The notes under the pieces are model-generated. The model was not told where the DNA came from, made no database searches, and was given only the letters and a program-made list of their open reading frames with translations. DNA of 64,000 bases, from contig OZ018412.1 of NCBI GenBank assembly GCA_963969595.1, positions 13,518,501 through 13,582,500 on the forward strand, in the 5' to 3' direction. Positions 34,901 through 47,616 of the stretch are shown here, one piece after another. Made by a program: the position numbers and the translations under genes. Within the stretch, counting starts at the first letter, position 1; the number at the start of each line of letters is the position of its first letter. This DNA comes from Neckera pumila. Lineage: Eukaryota > Streptophyta > Bryopsida > Hypnales > Neckeraceae.

Positions 34901-37900
34901 ATGGCGAAGGGCGTGCAGGCCACGCATGCGCTCGCTCTGCCTGCTTTACTCCAGGTTCACTTACTGTCAATGACTTCGAATTCTCTTATTCATGTACATT
35001 TCGATTTATTCTATGGATTTTCTCTTGCTCTTTGGGAATTTGCTCATTCCTAGAGTTTGCAGGGAGCTTTGACGAAATCCGGGAGCCGAGTGAGCGCATA
35101 CCGCCCTGTAGTTCGCCATTATTATTTTGCACAGTGTAACAGCTCAAACGTGCACCACATTTCAGGTATTTCATGATAGGTTGATTCGAATTTGAGTAAC
35201 CCGTCTAATAAAGGTTGAAATTTCGAATCGTAGCTAGATACTTTGCTGATCTCCTTGATCAACCAATATCTGGGAAGTAATGATGCATTGAACCATGTTT
35301 CATTTATAAGGAAGGTACAAAATACAATTTACGTCACTTTGTGCATTTTAACGTATGTCGGAATTTCAATGTGGAAGATTTATAGAGCTGAAAAGAGATC
35401 TTTGAGTACGGGAGTCAAATCTTGTGAGATCAAATTTTCATCACTATCTATAAAATTCTTTTACAATTTCAATGTGGGAGGTTTTAGACTACTAGAAGTG
35501 TCAGTATTCAGCCCCATTTTCATCCAAAAATCAATGGTAGACTTTCAGCCAAGTTATGCTTACGACACTTGCTAATTGGTCTTATCAAGTGTTTGAATAG
35601 ATGAGTTGTTGTTGGGATCAGGGGTCAGCATAAGAGACGGGATTAGGTCCATAACGGTTTTAGCATCCTCTACCTTATTAGTACCATGTCTGGGTTTTCA
35701 TGCAGGAAATGTAGCGAATTTGGGGTATTTTCGAGGAAGCACGTTGTTCCTTTCTTCGAAGAAATTTGTTGTAGCGCGTGGTCGCGTTTCGGTCAGCACG
35801 CCGTCGTATTCGAGGATGATGCCTGCAACTTGCAGCATCTCAGGTAAACCCTCTCTTCTGGCGACTAAGCTAGTCCCACTAAAGTCCGGCTTTAACACTG
35901 TTGTGTACAGAAGAATTTTGACACCCTAAAATTGATGATTTTTTTTAATATAAATTTAATTTTTAGTGTTAAAAACTTGTTTTAGATCAACCAGACAGTG
36001 GGGTATTTATTTATTAAGATCATTATATGATTTGTCTACTAGGAGAATCCAACTGTTGAATTGTTCTGAGCTGTGAGCCAAAGTAGATTCTCATTTTCCA
36101 GGGCTTTTGGATTAAGTAGCACTCTTCTCTGTCGCCCAGTGGACAGCATCTTTGACTGCATAAATTAGTAGCTCCCTTGTTTACCAAGGACTGCAAACTT
36201 GTCAACCAAGTCTTAGCTTGTATCTCCTTGTTTATCAAGGAAGGATTCCGAACTTGTCAATGAAGACTTGACTTGTAGGACCTTGTCGGTATTGCCTTGT
36301 TTATATATGGAGGAATATGAATTTTTCATTCAAGATTTTAGCTTATTGAATAGGTAGCAGCTCATGACATCCAGGAAACAATTATAGGTTGTAGTTCGTG
36401 AGGCAGACGCAGTTCTTATATTTTATTCTCACTACTTACTGTCCACATCTCTATAGTACTTCAACGTATTGCTACTGTGTAATGTTGCACAGCTCTTACT
36501 GAAGAAGGGGTGATGACAACACAAAATTTAGTCGATCCTGAGATTAGAGGCGATGCCATTCGGAAGCGGTTTCTTGAGTTCTATGCTGCCAGGGGGCACA
36601 AGGTTCTGCCAAGTTCTTCTTTAGTACCTGATGACCCCACAGTGCTGCTGACCATTGCGGGAATGCTGCAGTTTAAGCCCATTTTCTTGGGTCAGGTACC
36701 GCGGTCATACCCTTGTGTGACCACCACCCAAAAGGTTGTCCGAACCAATGACATTGAAAATGTGGGTCGCACTGCACGCCATCATACTTTCTTTGAAATG
36801 CTGGGCAACTTCAGCTTTGGGGATTACTTCAAGCGCCAAGCTATTGCCTGGGCATGGGAGTTAGCCACTCAAGAGTAAGTTATCTCTTATCCAGAGCCTG
36901 TTGTTCCACTCGATAGTTCTCAGGAGAATTGGTGGGTTTGGAGCACCTCCTGCGCCGCAAAATGAGTCAGACTATGACCAAATTGTTACGTTGCTGAGTT
37001 TCATCCTCTTTTTCATCGTCAAACATACATATCTCATGTTATGCAATATTCACGCTAGGTTTGATGAAAGATCTGGGGTTTGTAGAGGTGCAATTAGTCT
37101 AATATGCTACAAAATATGTCATTAAATCATCAAATACACTTATTTAGGACAACCAAGGGGAATTTCAAAAACAAAAGTGGGTGTGAAATTGGTTCTCATC
37201 TTCCGACCTCCATATCTCTTGATGAGCACCTTAACACCCAATCTCATTGAGAATTTGAATTGTACGGTGCAATTATTCTAGTGGGGTGGGGTGTAGTTGA
37301 ATCACCGTTTAATCACCAGTTACACTCAATTATTGGAGGTCATAGTGAACACAAGGTGAACAGTGGGCTCGAGAATTCTTCCATTGTCTGGCAAACTTCA
37401 AATTGTCGTATATGAGAGTAAAAATGAGAACATTGAAAAAAATACAATATGTGCAATTTTTTGCTTTTAATCTTAAGTTTGAAAACATATGACTCGTGCT
37501 CTATGCTTTTGTATAATTCCTGAGATTTAACCTACAGTATGATCTTCAGGAAGACCATATAGCCTCATTTTTCCCCTTATGACTAAAAGGAGTACTTGCC
37601 TCTCTGCTGGACAGGTTCAAGCTCCCGTTGGAGAGGGTCTGGGTTAGTGTTTTTGAGGATGATGACGAGTCTTTTGCGATATGGCGAGATGAGGTATCAT
37701 GCCCTAGAATTTTCTATGCTGTCTATTTCTACTATTTCAAAGCGGGTTCTGGTAAAGCCAGATATCATCCAACAAAACCTGAGAGAAACTGTAGATGATC
37801 TCTGTACTTATTGTATAATGCTGAGCTCAGCAGAAAACTTGACTGCCAAAACTCTTAGCGCTGTTGGATGATTTGCAATGTAAAGGTGGGAGTTCCTGTG

Positions 37901-40900
37901 GAAAGGATAAAGCGAATGGGAGCTGAAGATAATTTTTGGTCAAGTGGTGCTACTGGACCTTGTGGGCCGTGCTCGGAGATGTATTTTGATTTCTATCCTA
38001 ACCGTGGTACAGAAAATGCGGTATGGTTTCTAGCTCTCTGAAGGTTTATATTATAGAGTATTGATTCTTATCCTTCATTGTGCCGAATTCTATGCATATA
38101 TTATGTCCCTTTTGTTAGGTTTTTAATTTCCTAGTGGTGTTTTGCCTGTCTGTCCCTTTTCAAGCAATTAGATGAGTCATTTGTTGTGTTCTGTATGCAT
38201 CTAGATATTACCAATCCACATGCTTTTCTGCAGTCTGATTCTAGCCGAGATCTTTATGCTCTTTCCTAAACGTGTGTAGAGTCATAACCATTGTGCCTGA
38301 ATTTTTGTGTGCTCAAACAGGATCTCAATGACGATAGCCGCTTTATCGAATTCTACAATTTAGTATTTATGCAGTATAACCGGACAGATGATGGACAGCT
38401 TGAGCCATTGAAGAACAAAAATATTGATACTGGCCTTGGTTTAGAACGCATGGCTCAGATTCTTCAGCAGGTTTGCACTCCACCATTGATATCCAAATTC
38501 CTTACTTTATCCTCTAGTTGAAGGAATATGCATGAATACATCCTCATTGCTTAGTCAGCATGATACGGACCTTATTTACGTTGACTTTTTTATTTACTTT
38601 TTACTTTTATGACATGCAACAAGTTGGCTGATGCAGGTACCCAACAATTATGAGACAGATCTGATATATCCTATTATTGCACGCGCTGCAGAACTTGCAA
38701 ATGTGAACTACACTACAGCTGACGATCGTGATAAGACTTATCTCAAGGTTTGCACCTACTTCCATCATGTGCATAGTATCTCACACTTTGATTTTAAGTC
38801 GTGCCCCTGTATGTGTGGCCGTCCTACTTTGAAAGCAGGTTATAGAAGATTACTTTGTGTGCAATGCTTGCAGTACTCGTGTTCATGGTTTTTGAATTAC
38901 AAATATAATTACTATAATATATTTGAGATTGAGGCGAAATTTTATATGACCTGAATCAGTGAAGAATATTGCATGTGGTGGTCAATAAATGAATAAAATT
39001 GAACAAATGAATAATCCTATATAGCCTACTGAAAATTGCTATGAAACACATGCGGCTCAAAATGTGTGTCTGGGTACTGTGCGGCTTAAACCAAATTTCA
39101 TGCCGCCAAGCCAGCATATTTTAGGACTCACGATTTACAAGTTCTGGTTTCGATGGTTTAGCCATTTGTAAAATGATTTCGGTCATCTGTTGACAGGTCA
39201 TTGGAGACCACACCCGAGCTTTAGTGTATCTCATATCTGATGGAGTGAACCCATCTAATATAGGACGGGGCTATATCGTGAGGCGCCTTATCAGGCGTGT
39301 TGTTCGCATGGGCCGTCTTCTTGGAATTCGTGGTGATGGACGAGGAGACGAACAGGGGGCCTTCTTGCCAACAATCGCTGAGGTTGCTGTTGCAATGAGT
39401 GGGGATGTTGACCCCAACGTCCAGCAACAGAGAAACAAGATTTACAGTGCACTGAAAAGAGAAGAGTTACGATTTGTGCTGACTTTGGAAAAGGGGGAGA
39501 AGTTGCTGGAAGAGCTACTGACCGAAGCACTGGAAAAGCCCAAGCCGAGTTTGAGTGGAAAAGACGTATTTAAGCTCTATGATACTTTTGGCTTTCCAGT
39601 GGAGATAACTGAAGAAGTTGCTTCTGAGCGGGGGGTATCTGTCAATCTAGTAGGATTTGAAACGGAGATGGATGTTCAAAGGAAACAGTCTCAGGCTGCC
39701 CACAATGTTATAAAGTTAGCAATAGGAGGGGCTGCTCAAGAAACGCTTGCGAAGCTTCCTGAAACTGATTTTCTTGGTTATGACAAGCTTTCGAGTTCCT
39801 CCTCCGTTCTGGCCATCCTGGCCAACGGTGAATCTCTCGGTGAAGCTTCGGAGGGAGAGGAAGTAGAGATAGTCCTGGATAGAACTCCGTTTTATGCGGA
39901 GTCCGGAGGACAGATCGGTGATCATGGATATCTCCGGGTTTTTGGTGGTGACAGTGAAGCTCTGGTGAAAGTGAAGGACGTTGTCAAAGAAGCTGGCAGG
40001 TTTCGACACATCGGTGTTGTTGAAGATGGAAGGGTGATGGTTGGGTTGGGTGTGGACGCGGAAGTTGATTCCATCTTAAGACAGGGTTCACAGGTAATAG
40101 GGATCTTTACCTGTATTAAGATATCTGTTTGTGTATGTAATTCGCATCAATGTCTTTGCTGATGTTGCGGCGTATTTATTTCAACAAATCTGAGATTCCT
40201 ACCTTCTTTTATGTGTTACCCTTTCTCAAATCCGCAGTTTATTTCCACTATAAGAAGCACTATTGGCGAAGTTATCAGATTAGTTGGACTTCGATGGTGC
40301 TGCTTGAAATTTGGCATCAATATGATGAAATATAACTCGCTGGTTACATGTGACTTGGGTGCAGGCTCACCATACATCAACGCATCTTTTACAGGCAGCT
40401 CTTAAGAACGTGTTGGGCTCTGATGTTTCACAAGCTGGATCCTTGGTAGCTTTCGATCGGCTGAGGTTTGATTTCAATCTGCCAAGGGCGATGACGGAAG
40501 TAGAGATCGTCGAAGTTGAAACGCTCGTGAATGAGTGGATTGGTATGGGGGTATCCGTTTCTACTGAAGAGATGGCTATTTCTGCTGCCAAAGCGAAGGG
40601 AGCTTTAGCTATGTTTGGGGAGAAATATGGCGAACAGGTTTGTGTTACAGGCGCAGATATTTACTCTTGAACCTAATACTAGTATGTTTTCGTACTTCTA
40701 AGTGACATAAGTATTCAGGACTCTAAACGCCTGTATTTGTGAATGACAGGTTAGGGTTGTCTCAGTTCCTGGCATTTCTATTGAGCTTTGTGGGGGTACG
40801 CATGTGGGGAATATAGCCGACATACGGGGTCTTAAAATTGTGTCCGAGCAAGGAATTGCATCTGGGGTGAGACGGATTGAAGCTGTCGCTGGCAGCGCAT

Positions 40901-42411
40901 TCATAGAGTATGTTAATGCTCGAGATGCTGTTGTCAAGCAACTCAGTGCCACCTTAAAGGTATGAATTATTTAATGTATTGCATTCTGCAGTTGCAACTA
41001 CGCCTTATATTATATTGTTTTTTTCTGTTATAGTAGCTTTGATGGGTCTGCTCAAGTGCTTGTATTCTTGCAGAAATGCCAATGTATTTTATATGAAACG
41101 TTTGCCTACTTGCCTCTCATCGTATACAATAGTCTTCCAATAAACAACATTGGTTCGTCCCACTTTGGACACAGGCCAATTCTATTTTAGGTTGTATTTT
41201 TAGATTCTTGTTCAACATCTTGTTTTGGGGGATAACTCATAGTTGCACGCATTCTTTTAACAGTGAGTTGCTTCTTCCGAAATTGAGGTTTTGGTCCCAT
41301 CCTTGCCAGGCCAAAAGCTTGTTAGCACCTCAAGCGTTGCTAAAAATCGTTTGATCCTATGATTTTTATTGGCCTTTTTTGTCCAGAGTCAAACACTTGG
41401 AAGCTAACTCCAGTGTCAGCGGTTGCATGCTTTTAATGTGTGACAAACCATTACTTATAAGACGTCTGATATTTGTGCATGTTGCCTTATGCTGTTTTAA
41501 AAATATTTATTGTTCAGGTCAAGACCGATGATGTGGCTGGTCGGGTGGTGGCCTTGCAAGAAGAGGTGCGGGCAGCCAGAAACGAAGCGTCTGCTTTGCG
41601 CGTGGAGCTTGCGGTAACCAAGGCTGATGCTTTTTTACCAACAGCTGTTTCTATTGGGGATTCCAACACAAGGTATCCTTCTGAATCAAAATATAACCTC
41701 TTACATTTGATGGAATTACACTGTAGGTGATGATATCCTTATTAGGGGTTATAATACCTTGATTGTGTCTTCACCAAGGTGAGTATTACGTCTTCCTGCA
41801 TTTCGGAATAGGAAAAAGTCAGGGTTTTGATTGGTGACTATAATGCTGATTATCTCTATTACCCTCCTTAAGGAGCAAGTCACAGAATTGCCTTGATTCA
41901 TTGTGGCTGGGGGTAATCCAATTTGAGAATAATCTATGGCATTTGCACCTAGGGTAGTCAAAGTTAAGTGAGGGAATCCTGAGCAGCGGTTGCTTGCTTT
42001 TTGAAAAGGATTAGGTTATCACCCATAAAAGGTTATTAGTCTAAGGACGTTTGATAAACCTGTTGGCTTGTTGCATGCAGGGTTTTGGTGGCCTCATTAG
42101 ACAAAATTGATGCGGAGTCATTAAAAGCTGCAGCTGAGCACCTTCTTTCCAAGTTGGGTGATCCAGCGGCAGTTGTGGTAGGTTCTTCTGGAGATGGCAT
42201 AGTAAGTTTAGTGGCCACTTTCAGCCCGAGTGTTGTGAAGCAAGGCATTCAGGCAGGAAAGTTCGTGGGAACTATTGCCAAAATTTGTGGAGGGGGTGGA
42301 GGTGGGCGCCCTAATTTTGCACAGGCAGGTGGTAGGCAACCCGAGAAATTGGAAGAAGCACTTGAGAAGGCAAGAGGAGATTTAAAGTCTCTTTTATCGA
42401 AGCGCTCATAA
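34901..42411 (+). CDS. Organellar alanyl-tRNA synthetase (chloroplast/mitochondrial type)
   Basis: Thirteen exons: 34901-34954, 35063-35165, 35706-35843, 36493-36874, 37615-37693, 37886-38020, 38321-38470, 38637-38747, 39197-40093, 40365-40637, 40750-40959, 41518-41672 and 42081-42411. Every phase agrees, giving 1005 aa. The enzyme charges tRNA-Ala. The first three exons encode about 98 residues rich in S, R and A, consistent with an organelle transit peptide. The catalytic core follows ([64 protein letters not shown]). The editing domain carries H686xxxH690 (HTSTH) and C788GGTH792, the zinc-binding set that clears mischarged Ser/Gly. The C-Ala domain ends with a glycine-rich [15 protein letters not shown] stretch. 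It resembles the plant EMB86-type bacterial-like enzyme rather than the cytosolic one. The exon 6 acceptor (gtaaag) lacks a pyrimidine tract but is required by [12 protein letters not shown]. Dual plastid and mitochondrial targeting is likely but unproven. Confidence 0.93.
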
Positions 42412-43960
42412 TATTAGGTAATTCATTAGTGCATCACATTCTAGTCTTGCGGTAGGAGCATTGTTTGGATGCTGTAGAAAGCTTTATGTACTCCCTCTTT
42501 GTACCAGTATGTAAACTAGCCATTTTTGTCCTCCTCCCAATTGCAATTTATCTGCTATCACCTGCAAATACAGAATCTTTGTTGCTTGCGGTATAACGAC
42601 TCCATTTACACATCATGCGCTATGGATGACGACGAATATGTTTCTCCCGCCCTTCTGTTTGCTGCTCGAATATGTTTCTTCCGGTTTGTTAGATGTGACG
42701 AGCCTCCTCCCTCCTGTTTGTTACGCTATCCTAGTCCATCTCAAACCCCAAGCCTGTCAACCTCCTTTCATTTGAAGGCACCGAGGGAGGTGCACCGAAG
42801 TACCTCCAGGTGGAGATGATGAGGAAGACTGGCCTGTATCTAAGCAGGTGAAGGGAGTCCAGTAGGAGATGTGCAACGTTTTGTGCTGCCACAACAAAAA
42901 TTTCTCCAACGGCATTTCTGAAATCTTTTCGAAAGAGAACAAAACAACTGCACAAGAAAAATGATTCGATCGTTAGACGGAAGCCATTGAGAAACGTAGT
43001 TGAATTGGTCTTGGTGAAAACTTAATTCTCAGGAAATCCTCAAACCGCACTTGACCACATCTGGGTACCAAATTGCACGTCTTGGTCCGAGGAGGCCATG
43101 ATTGTTTCTCACACAACTGATCAATATTGGATTCTAATGCTTGATTCAGCTCATGGCTTGAAAGCGATGTTTATAATCAGTTTTCCAACTCATACTTGGG
43201 TGGCAACCACAATTATAAGGCTCTTGATTGAGTATGTTTCCATTTGCTGCATCGCTCAGTCATGTTTCGTCATTCATGAAGCCCTTCTTGCAAGGATTGA
43301 AGGCATTGTTCAGTCCATGCTGTTTTTTAATTTCTTGTCATTGGGATGAAATGACAAGAAAATGTGAGCAAATGTGAGCAAGTCCAGGTGGGAGGCTACG
43401 ACATGCTTCCTTTCTCTTTTGCCAATGAGCAACAAGACAACCCAGGAATCTGAGATGATGCATTCTCCAAAATTTGACGCATTCATGAAAGGTCTCCATT
43501 CACCATTCACCATACGGTAATCGAGAGATTCCATTCCCCATACAAGTGAACTTTGAACCTTTTCCTACAACAATCTGGAAAACTTGCACCGGCTAAAATT
43601 TTGTGTATTAATTTTGTGTTAGGCTACAAAAAGCCAATGGCAAAAAAACAGGGGTCAATAGATTAAGTCTTTCCACAATTAGCACAATTCAAAGCGCACC
43701 TCGATGGAATCTCTGCCTTACCACGTATCCCAAACCAGTGACCCATTCCTAACAATGACCTAACAAATGAGTCAGAAACAGCTTCGTAAACCTGCAAATC
43801 CTTGCATTGTTCTGCTGCAGATCGAATTTAGAATGCGGCTATCTCTTGGGTGGCGGCAGCGTGTCGGAATGCAGCGCTAGGTCGGACGCTAAGCGGGATC
43901 AAAACCCTAATTAAAGCGTAGTACAAGCGTTGGGTGTACAATCCCGTATATATATATATA
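42412..43960. other. AlaRS 3' flank, no further gene seen
   Basis: This contains the 3' UTR and then unremarkable DNA with short unconserved frames on both strands (for example 42526-42819 and 43310-43534). No repeats stand out until the TA microsatellite at 43947. Confidence 0.4.
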
Positions 43961-44055
43961 TATATAGTAGAACCTCTCTAAACTGATTGGTTTGGAATCG
44001 CTTAGCAAAATTATTTTAGAGAGGTTGATTGTTTTAGAGAGGGTTTGTACAACAC
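43947..44055. repeat. (TA)10 microsatellite followed by pogo/Emigrant-like terminus
   Basis: Ten TA units at 43947-43966 run directly into AGTAGAACCTCTCTAAACTG. This resembles the terminal repeat of plant pogo-like MITEs (Emigrant/Lemi1, CAGTAAAACCTCTATAAA...), which insert at TA. Inverted echoes (ttttagagaggtt) occur at 44010-44042. The other end of an element was not found. Confidence 0.35.
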
Positions 44056-44642
44056 AGGAAGCTATTGCAGAAACCCATGTTTTTTGGGATGTTTTCACTA
44101 TTTTTTGGAACGCATTTTTGTAAACATTAAATAAAACAATTCATGTTTTTATGTCAACAATGATGTTTAATAAAACAATCCATGCTTTTATGTCAAGGTC
44201 TACTACAATTCCTTGGCAAGCTCTCATTTAGTGTTATGACTTATTTTATTCCCAAAGTCGGGACCGCCCGGCCCTATTTGTTTATAGAGGTCTATCGACT
44301 TTAAAAGGAATGATTTGGGAAGGTTCTATTTTATCATGTATCGATTGCACCTAACGGTACAATCCGAAATTACAAATAAGGGAGCTGGTGTTAGGGTTTG
44401 GGTTTGGGATCAATATAAATACAAGTTATAAATGGTTTAACAATACAAGTTATGATTCGGGATGCAAATTAGCTTTGGGATGATTGGGTCGATTCCCGCC
44501 AAGATCAATCACTTGTAGGAAGACAAGAATGATGAGGTTCCGTAAACCTCACCATCGGTATCTTGTGCAGGTAATTGTTCTTTGGTGTTGTGATTATTGT
44601 CTTGGCTTTGGTTGGTGAGACCACTTATCTAGGTAAAATTCT

Positions 44643-44673
<31 letters not shown>

Positions 44674-44704
44674 TCTTTATCCTTTAATTCGTTCATTGTG
44701 CATT

Positions 44705-45015
44705 TTTAAACCCCTCCTTGCAAATTAGAGGGGCTCAAGTAATTCCAAATATGACCTCAAATTTTTGTCATTTATACTAAATGAAACATTTTCTAGCTCT
44801 TTTAGCATGGAAATCCATCTTTGCCAATTGGGGCTCTAATAATTCCAAATATGACTTCAAAATTCTTGTTTGCGGTAAATAAAACATTTCTAGCTCCTTT
44901 AGCATAGAAAACCATCCTTGCAAATTGGAAGGCTCTAACAATTCCAAGTAGGACCTCAAAGTTTTCATTTGTGGTAAATAAACAATGTTTGGCTCCTTTA
45001 GGCTAAAAAACCTTT
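44705..45015. repeat. 100-bp-period tandem repeat, three copies
   Basis: The block aattccaaatatgacctcaaa recurs at 44741, 44841 and 44940, giving a period of 99-100 bp. Shared flanking words are ccttgcaaattgg, ggctctaa, ggtaaataaaacattt and agctcctttagcat. An apparent 98-codon minus-strand frame with internal repeats is a by-product of the array. Confidence 0.75.
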
Positions 45016-45539
45016 GGCCAAGTAAAAAGAGTGGAATGACTAGACAAAAGTATCTGCTTGAAATATATGTCATTGCAAGAAATACTTGTCCTATTCTCCA
45101 TCACATGTTCAATGCAGAAGTTGTTTTGTGCCATAAGTATTGCAAAAATGATTGAATGAATATGAAATTCAAAAGTAAGCTTTCTATAGCAATAGAAAAT
45201 GTACTTGAATTATTTCAATTCTTCCAAAATTAATTCAATAGGTGAAATTGAAGTTTGAATATATGTCACACATACAGTTTTGGTGGGTTTTAGTACTATC
45301 AAGTACCTTTTTTGAAGAGTTACGGCGTCAGATTTAGTAAGTTAGTTCTTCTAATAAAAAACACCTTCTCAAGAGAGAGATTTACAAAAGTACATTCCAA
45401 GTGTGTTTTGCATTGGCCTAAAATGTATTATATTCAGATTGAATTTATGTTGAGTAAAAAGTACATTTTTTAGTTTTAGCTTTGATCTTCTTTTTTTGGT
45501 CTAAGTTGGCAACAGTGGACACTTTTAAAATAAATTTTT

Positions 45540-46182
45540 TTAAACCCCTAAATGCCCAAGGCCTTTTTTGTGCTCCTAAGAATTTGCTTTAAATTGAACA
45601 AAAAGCCAACAATTTGATAAGTTGTATCAATTTTTTTTGAATTGTAACTATAAAATTCAATCTTGGCATATTAGAAATCACATAAGATAAAAAAACACAA
45701 CATTCTCACTTATGAATTGAAAGATTGTAATGTTTGAACATGAGGGTATTAAAACTAAGCAAATGACTGGAAGTCTTTCAATCCTCTTTTCACAAGCCAA
45801 ATCTATAAAGTTGGTCATCAAAAGAATATGAGATTAAAGGACCTAATATGCATAACCCCAATCAATTTACGACTTCTCAAAATCTACTCTACAATTTTTT
45901 TAAATGAATTTCTAAGGTGATTTTTTCTCAAAGATAGTGTATTTGAGACTCATTTCCAAGAGCCCTCAACACTACGAAAAGCCAAGATTGCAATGGACAC
46001 CCTTGCACAATATCTTAAATAGAAAAATCATCATCAATCATTTTCAAAATCAGATCTTTGACGCTAAAACCAAATTTCAAAAAGAACTTTTTTAAAATAT
46101 AAAATTTTAAAAATAACAGCTTGATTAGGTTTTATTTAACTTCAAATTATTGTTGACACCAAAATTTGGTGCCTTGGGTTTT
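45540..46182 (-). mobile_element. TTAA-type element, copy B (inverted partner)
   Basis: The left end TTAA-ACCCCTAAATGCCCAAGGCC (45540-45564) and a degraded right end (gccttgggtttttag, about 46171-46185) bound about 640 bp. It is homologous to copies A and C but in the opposite orientation, sitting about 35 bp from copy C and making a long head-to-head palindrome. Non-coding. Confidence 0.65.
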
Positions 46183-46214
46183 TAGAAAAAAAGTTCTCAT
46201 GTAGAGAAATAGAT

Positions 46215-47616
46215 TTAACCCCTAAATTCTTGAGGCAACAAATTTTGGTGTTGACAATTCTTTGAAGCTTAATTAAATTTAACCAAATTGCTATTTTTAA
46301 TAGTTCATATTTTTGAAAAAATTCTTTTTGAAGTCTAGTTTTAGCATCAAAAATCTGATTTTGAAAATGATTGATTACAACTTTTCTATTCAAGATTTTG
46401 TGCAAGGATACCCATTGCAATCTTGACTTTCCTTAGTGTTACAGGCTCTTGAAAATGAGCCCCAAATACACTAGTTCTTGGAGGAAAAATCACATTAGAA
46501 ATTCATTAAGAAAAAATTTAGAGTAGATTTTGAGAAGCCATAAATTAATTGGGATTACGCATGTTAGGTCTTTTAACCTCATATTTTTTTGGTGACCAAT
46601 TTTCTAGATGTGATATGCAAAAAGAAGATTGAAAGGTTTTCATAGATTTAACACCCTCATGGTCAAATATTATAATCTTTTGATTCATAATAATATTCTT
46701 ATGTATTCTTTTCCTATGTGATCTCTAACATGCTCGGGGAGGCCATTCCTCCTTATATTTTGTAACCATGTGCAGTAATGGGATATTTTATGGGGGGATA
46801 TTTATCTACTTGCAATTTTTTCCCCTATTTGTAGAAAAAAAGCTACTGAGGGTTATATTTTAGCACCCTACTTTTTTTAAATAACTGAATGGTACATTTT
46901 TTTGGCACCCTATTTTTTTTTAACTTTGTAGAAATACGCAATTATGAAAACATTACGCTTCCATTGTGAAACAAAATGTGTAAGTAGAAAGCCTTGCAAT
47001 GCATTGAATTAGCCACATTAAAGCAAATAACAAAATTTGTAATCCACTAAAGAAGACATTTACAAAACTACTAATACAAATCCTGACCCCTAACTCTTAA
47101 AATTATAAGTTGTTGTTAAGCCATTGTGACACTAGCTCATTCCACACCCCAAAACGCCAAAAATCTACAAGGAAATCCCCTTCACCGTCTAAAATTACAC
47201 TTAATAGTACAAGACTGGTGACCAAATCAGTCCACCCTTTACTGTTCCAAGTGAGCCTACTATAGAGGTTTTAAAGAATCCTAAGTTTAATATCCTATTC
47301 TCTTCCTACTAAGGAAAAAATGAAGGCATTATCCTATACCCTATTTTATATATATTTGTGCATGGGTCTTTTTCACAATGCTATGGTAGATTAAAAAAAA
47401 AAATTCTCTCCAAAGATTAAAATTGACCCTATTTTTTTATCTCACCTAGTTTTCTAAAAAACCGGGAGTGACTTCTCCGAGCTAACATGTCTAGTTTGAA
47501 TTTGTACGATTACAATTCAAAAAAAATTGACACAACTTATCAAAATATTGGCCTTTTGTTCAAATTAGAGAAAATTTGGAGAGGCTCAAAATAGGCCTTG
47601 GGCATTTAAAGGTTAA
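46215..47616 (+). mobile_element. TTAA-type element, copy C, with nested hAT-like insertion
   Basis: TTAA lies at 46215-46218 and 47613-47616. The inner ends are CCCCTAAATTCTTGAGG and (right) GGCCTTGGGCATTTAAAGG. Flanks match an unfilled site on the opposite strand at 51516-51519, proving TTAA duplication. Without the nested 750-bp insert plus its 8-bp duplication, the element is about 636 bp. No transposase frame; non-autonomous. Confidence 0.8.
46724..47489. mobile_element. 750-bp hAT-like non-autonomous element inside copy C
   Basis: An 8-bp direct repeat CTAACATG flanks the insert (46724-46731 and 47482-47489). Termini CTCGGGGAGGCCATTCC (left) and CTCGGAGAAGTCACTCC (right, inverted) agree at 13 of 17 positions. 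Copy A at 16380-16957 shows the uninterrupted sequence. An 8-bp target duplication is typical of the hAT superfamily. No transposase frame. Confidence 0.75.

Noticed and set aside
44470..44530. tRNA-like GGGTCGATTCCCGCC segment
   Set aside because: The T-arm-like string is not accompanied by a matching acceptor, D-arm and anticodon arm at proper spacing.
44777..45073. 98-codon minus-strand frame with repeated SYLELLEP words
   Set aside because: The protein repeat merely reflects the 100-bp DNA tandem repeat; no start context or conservation.
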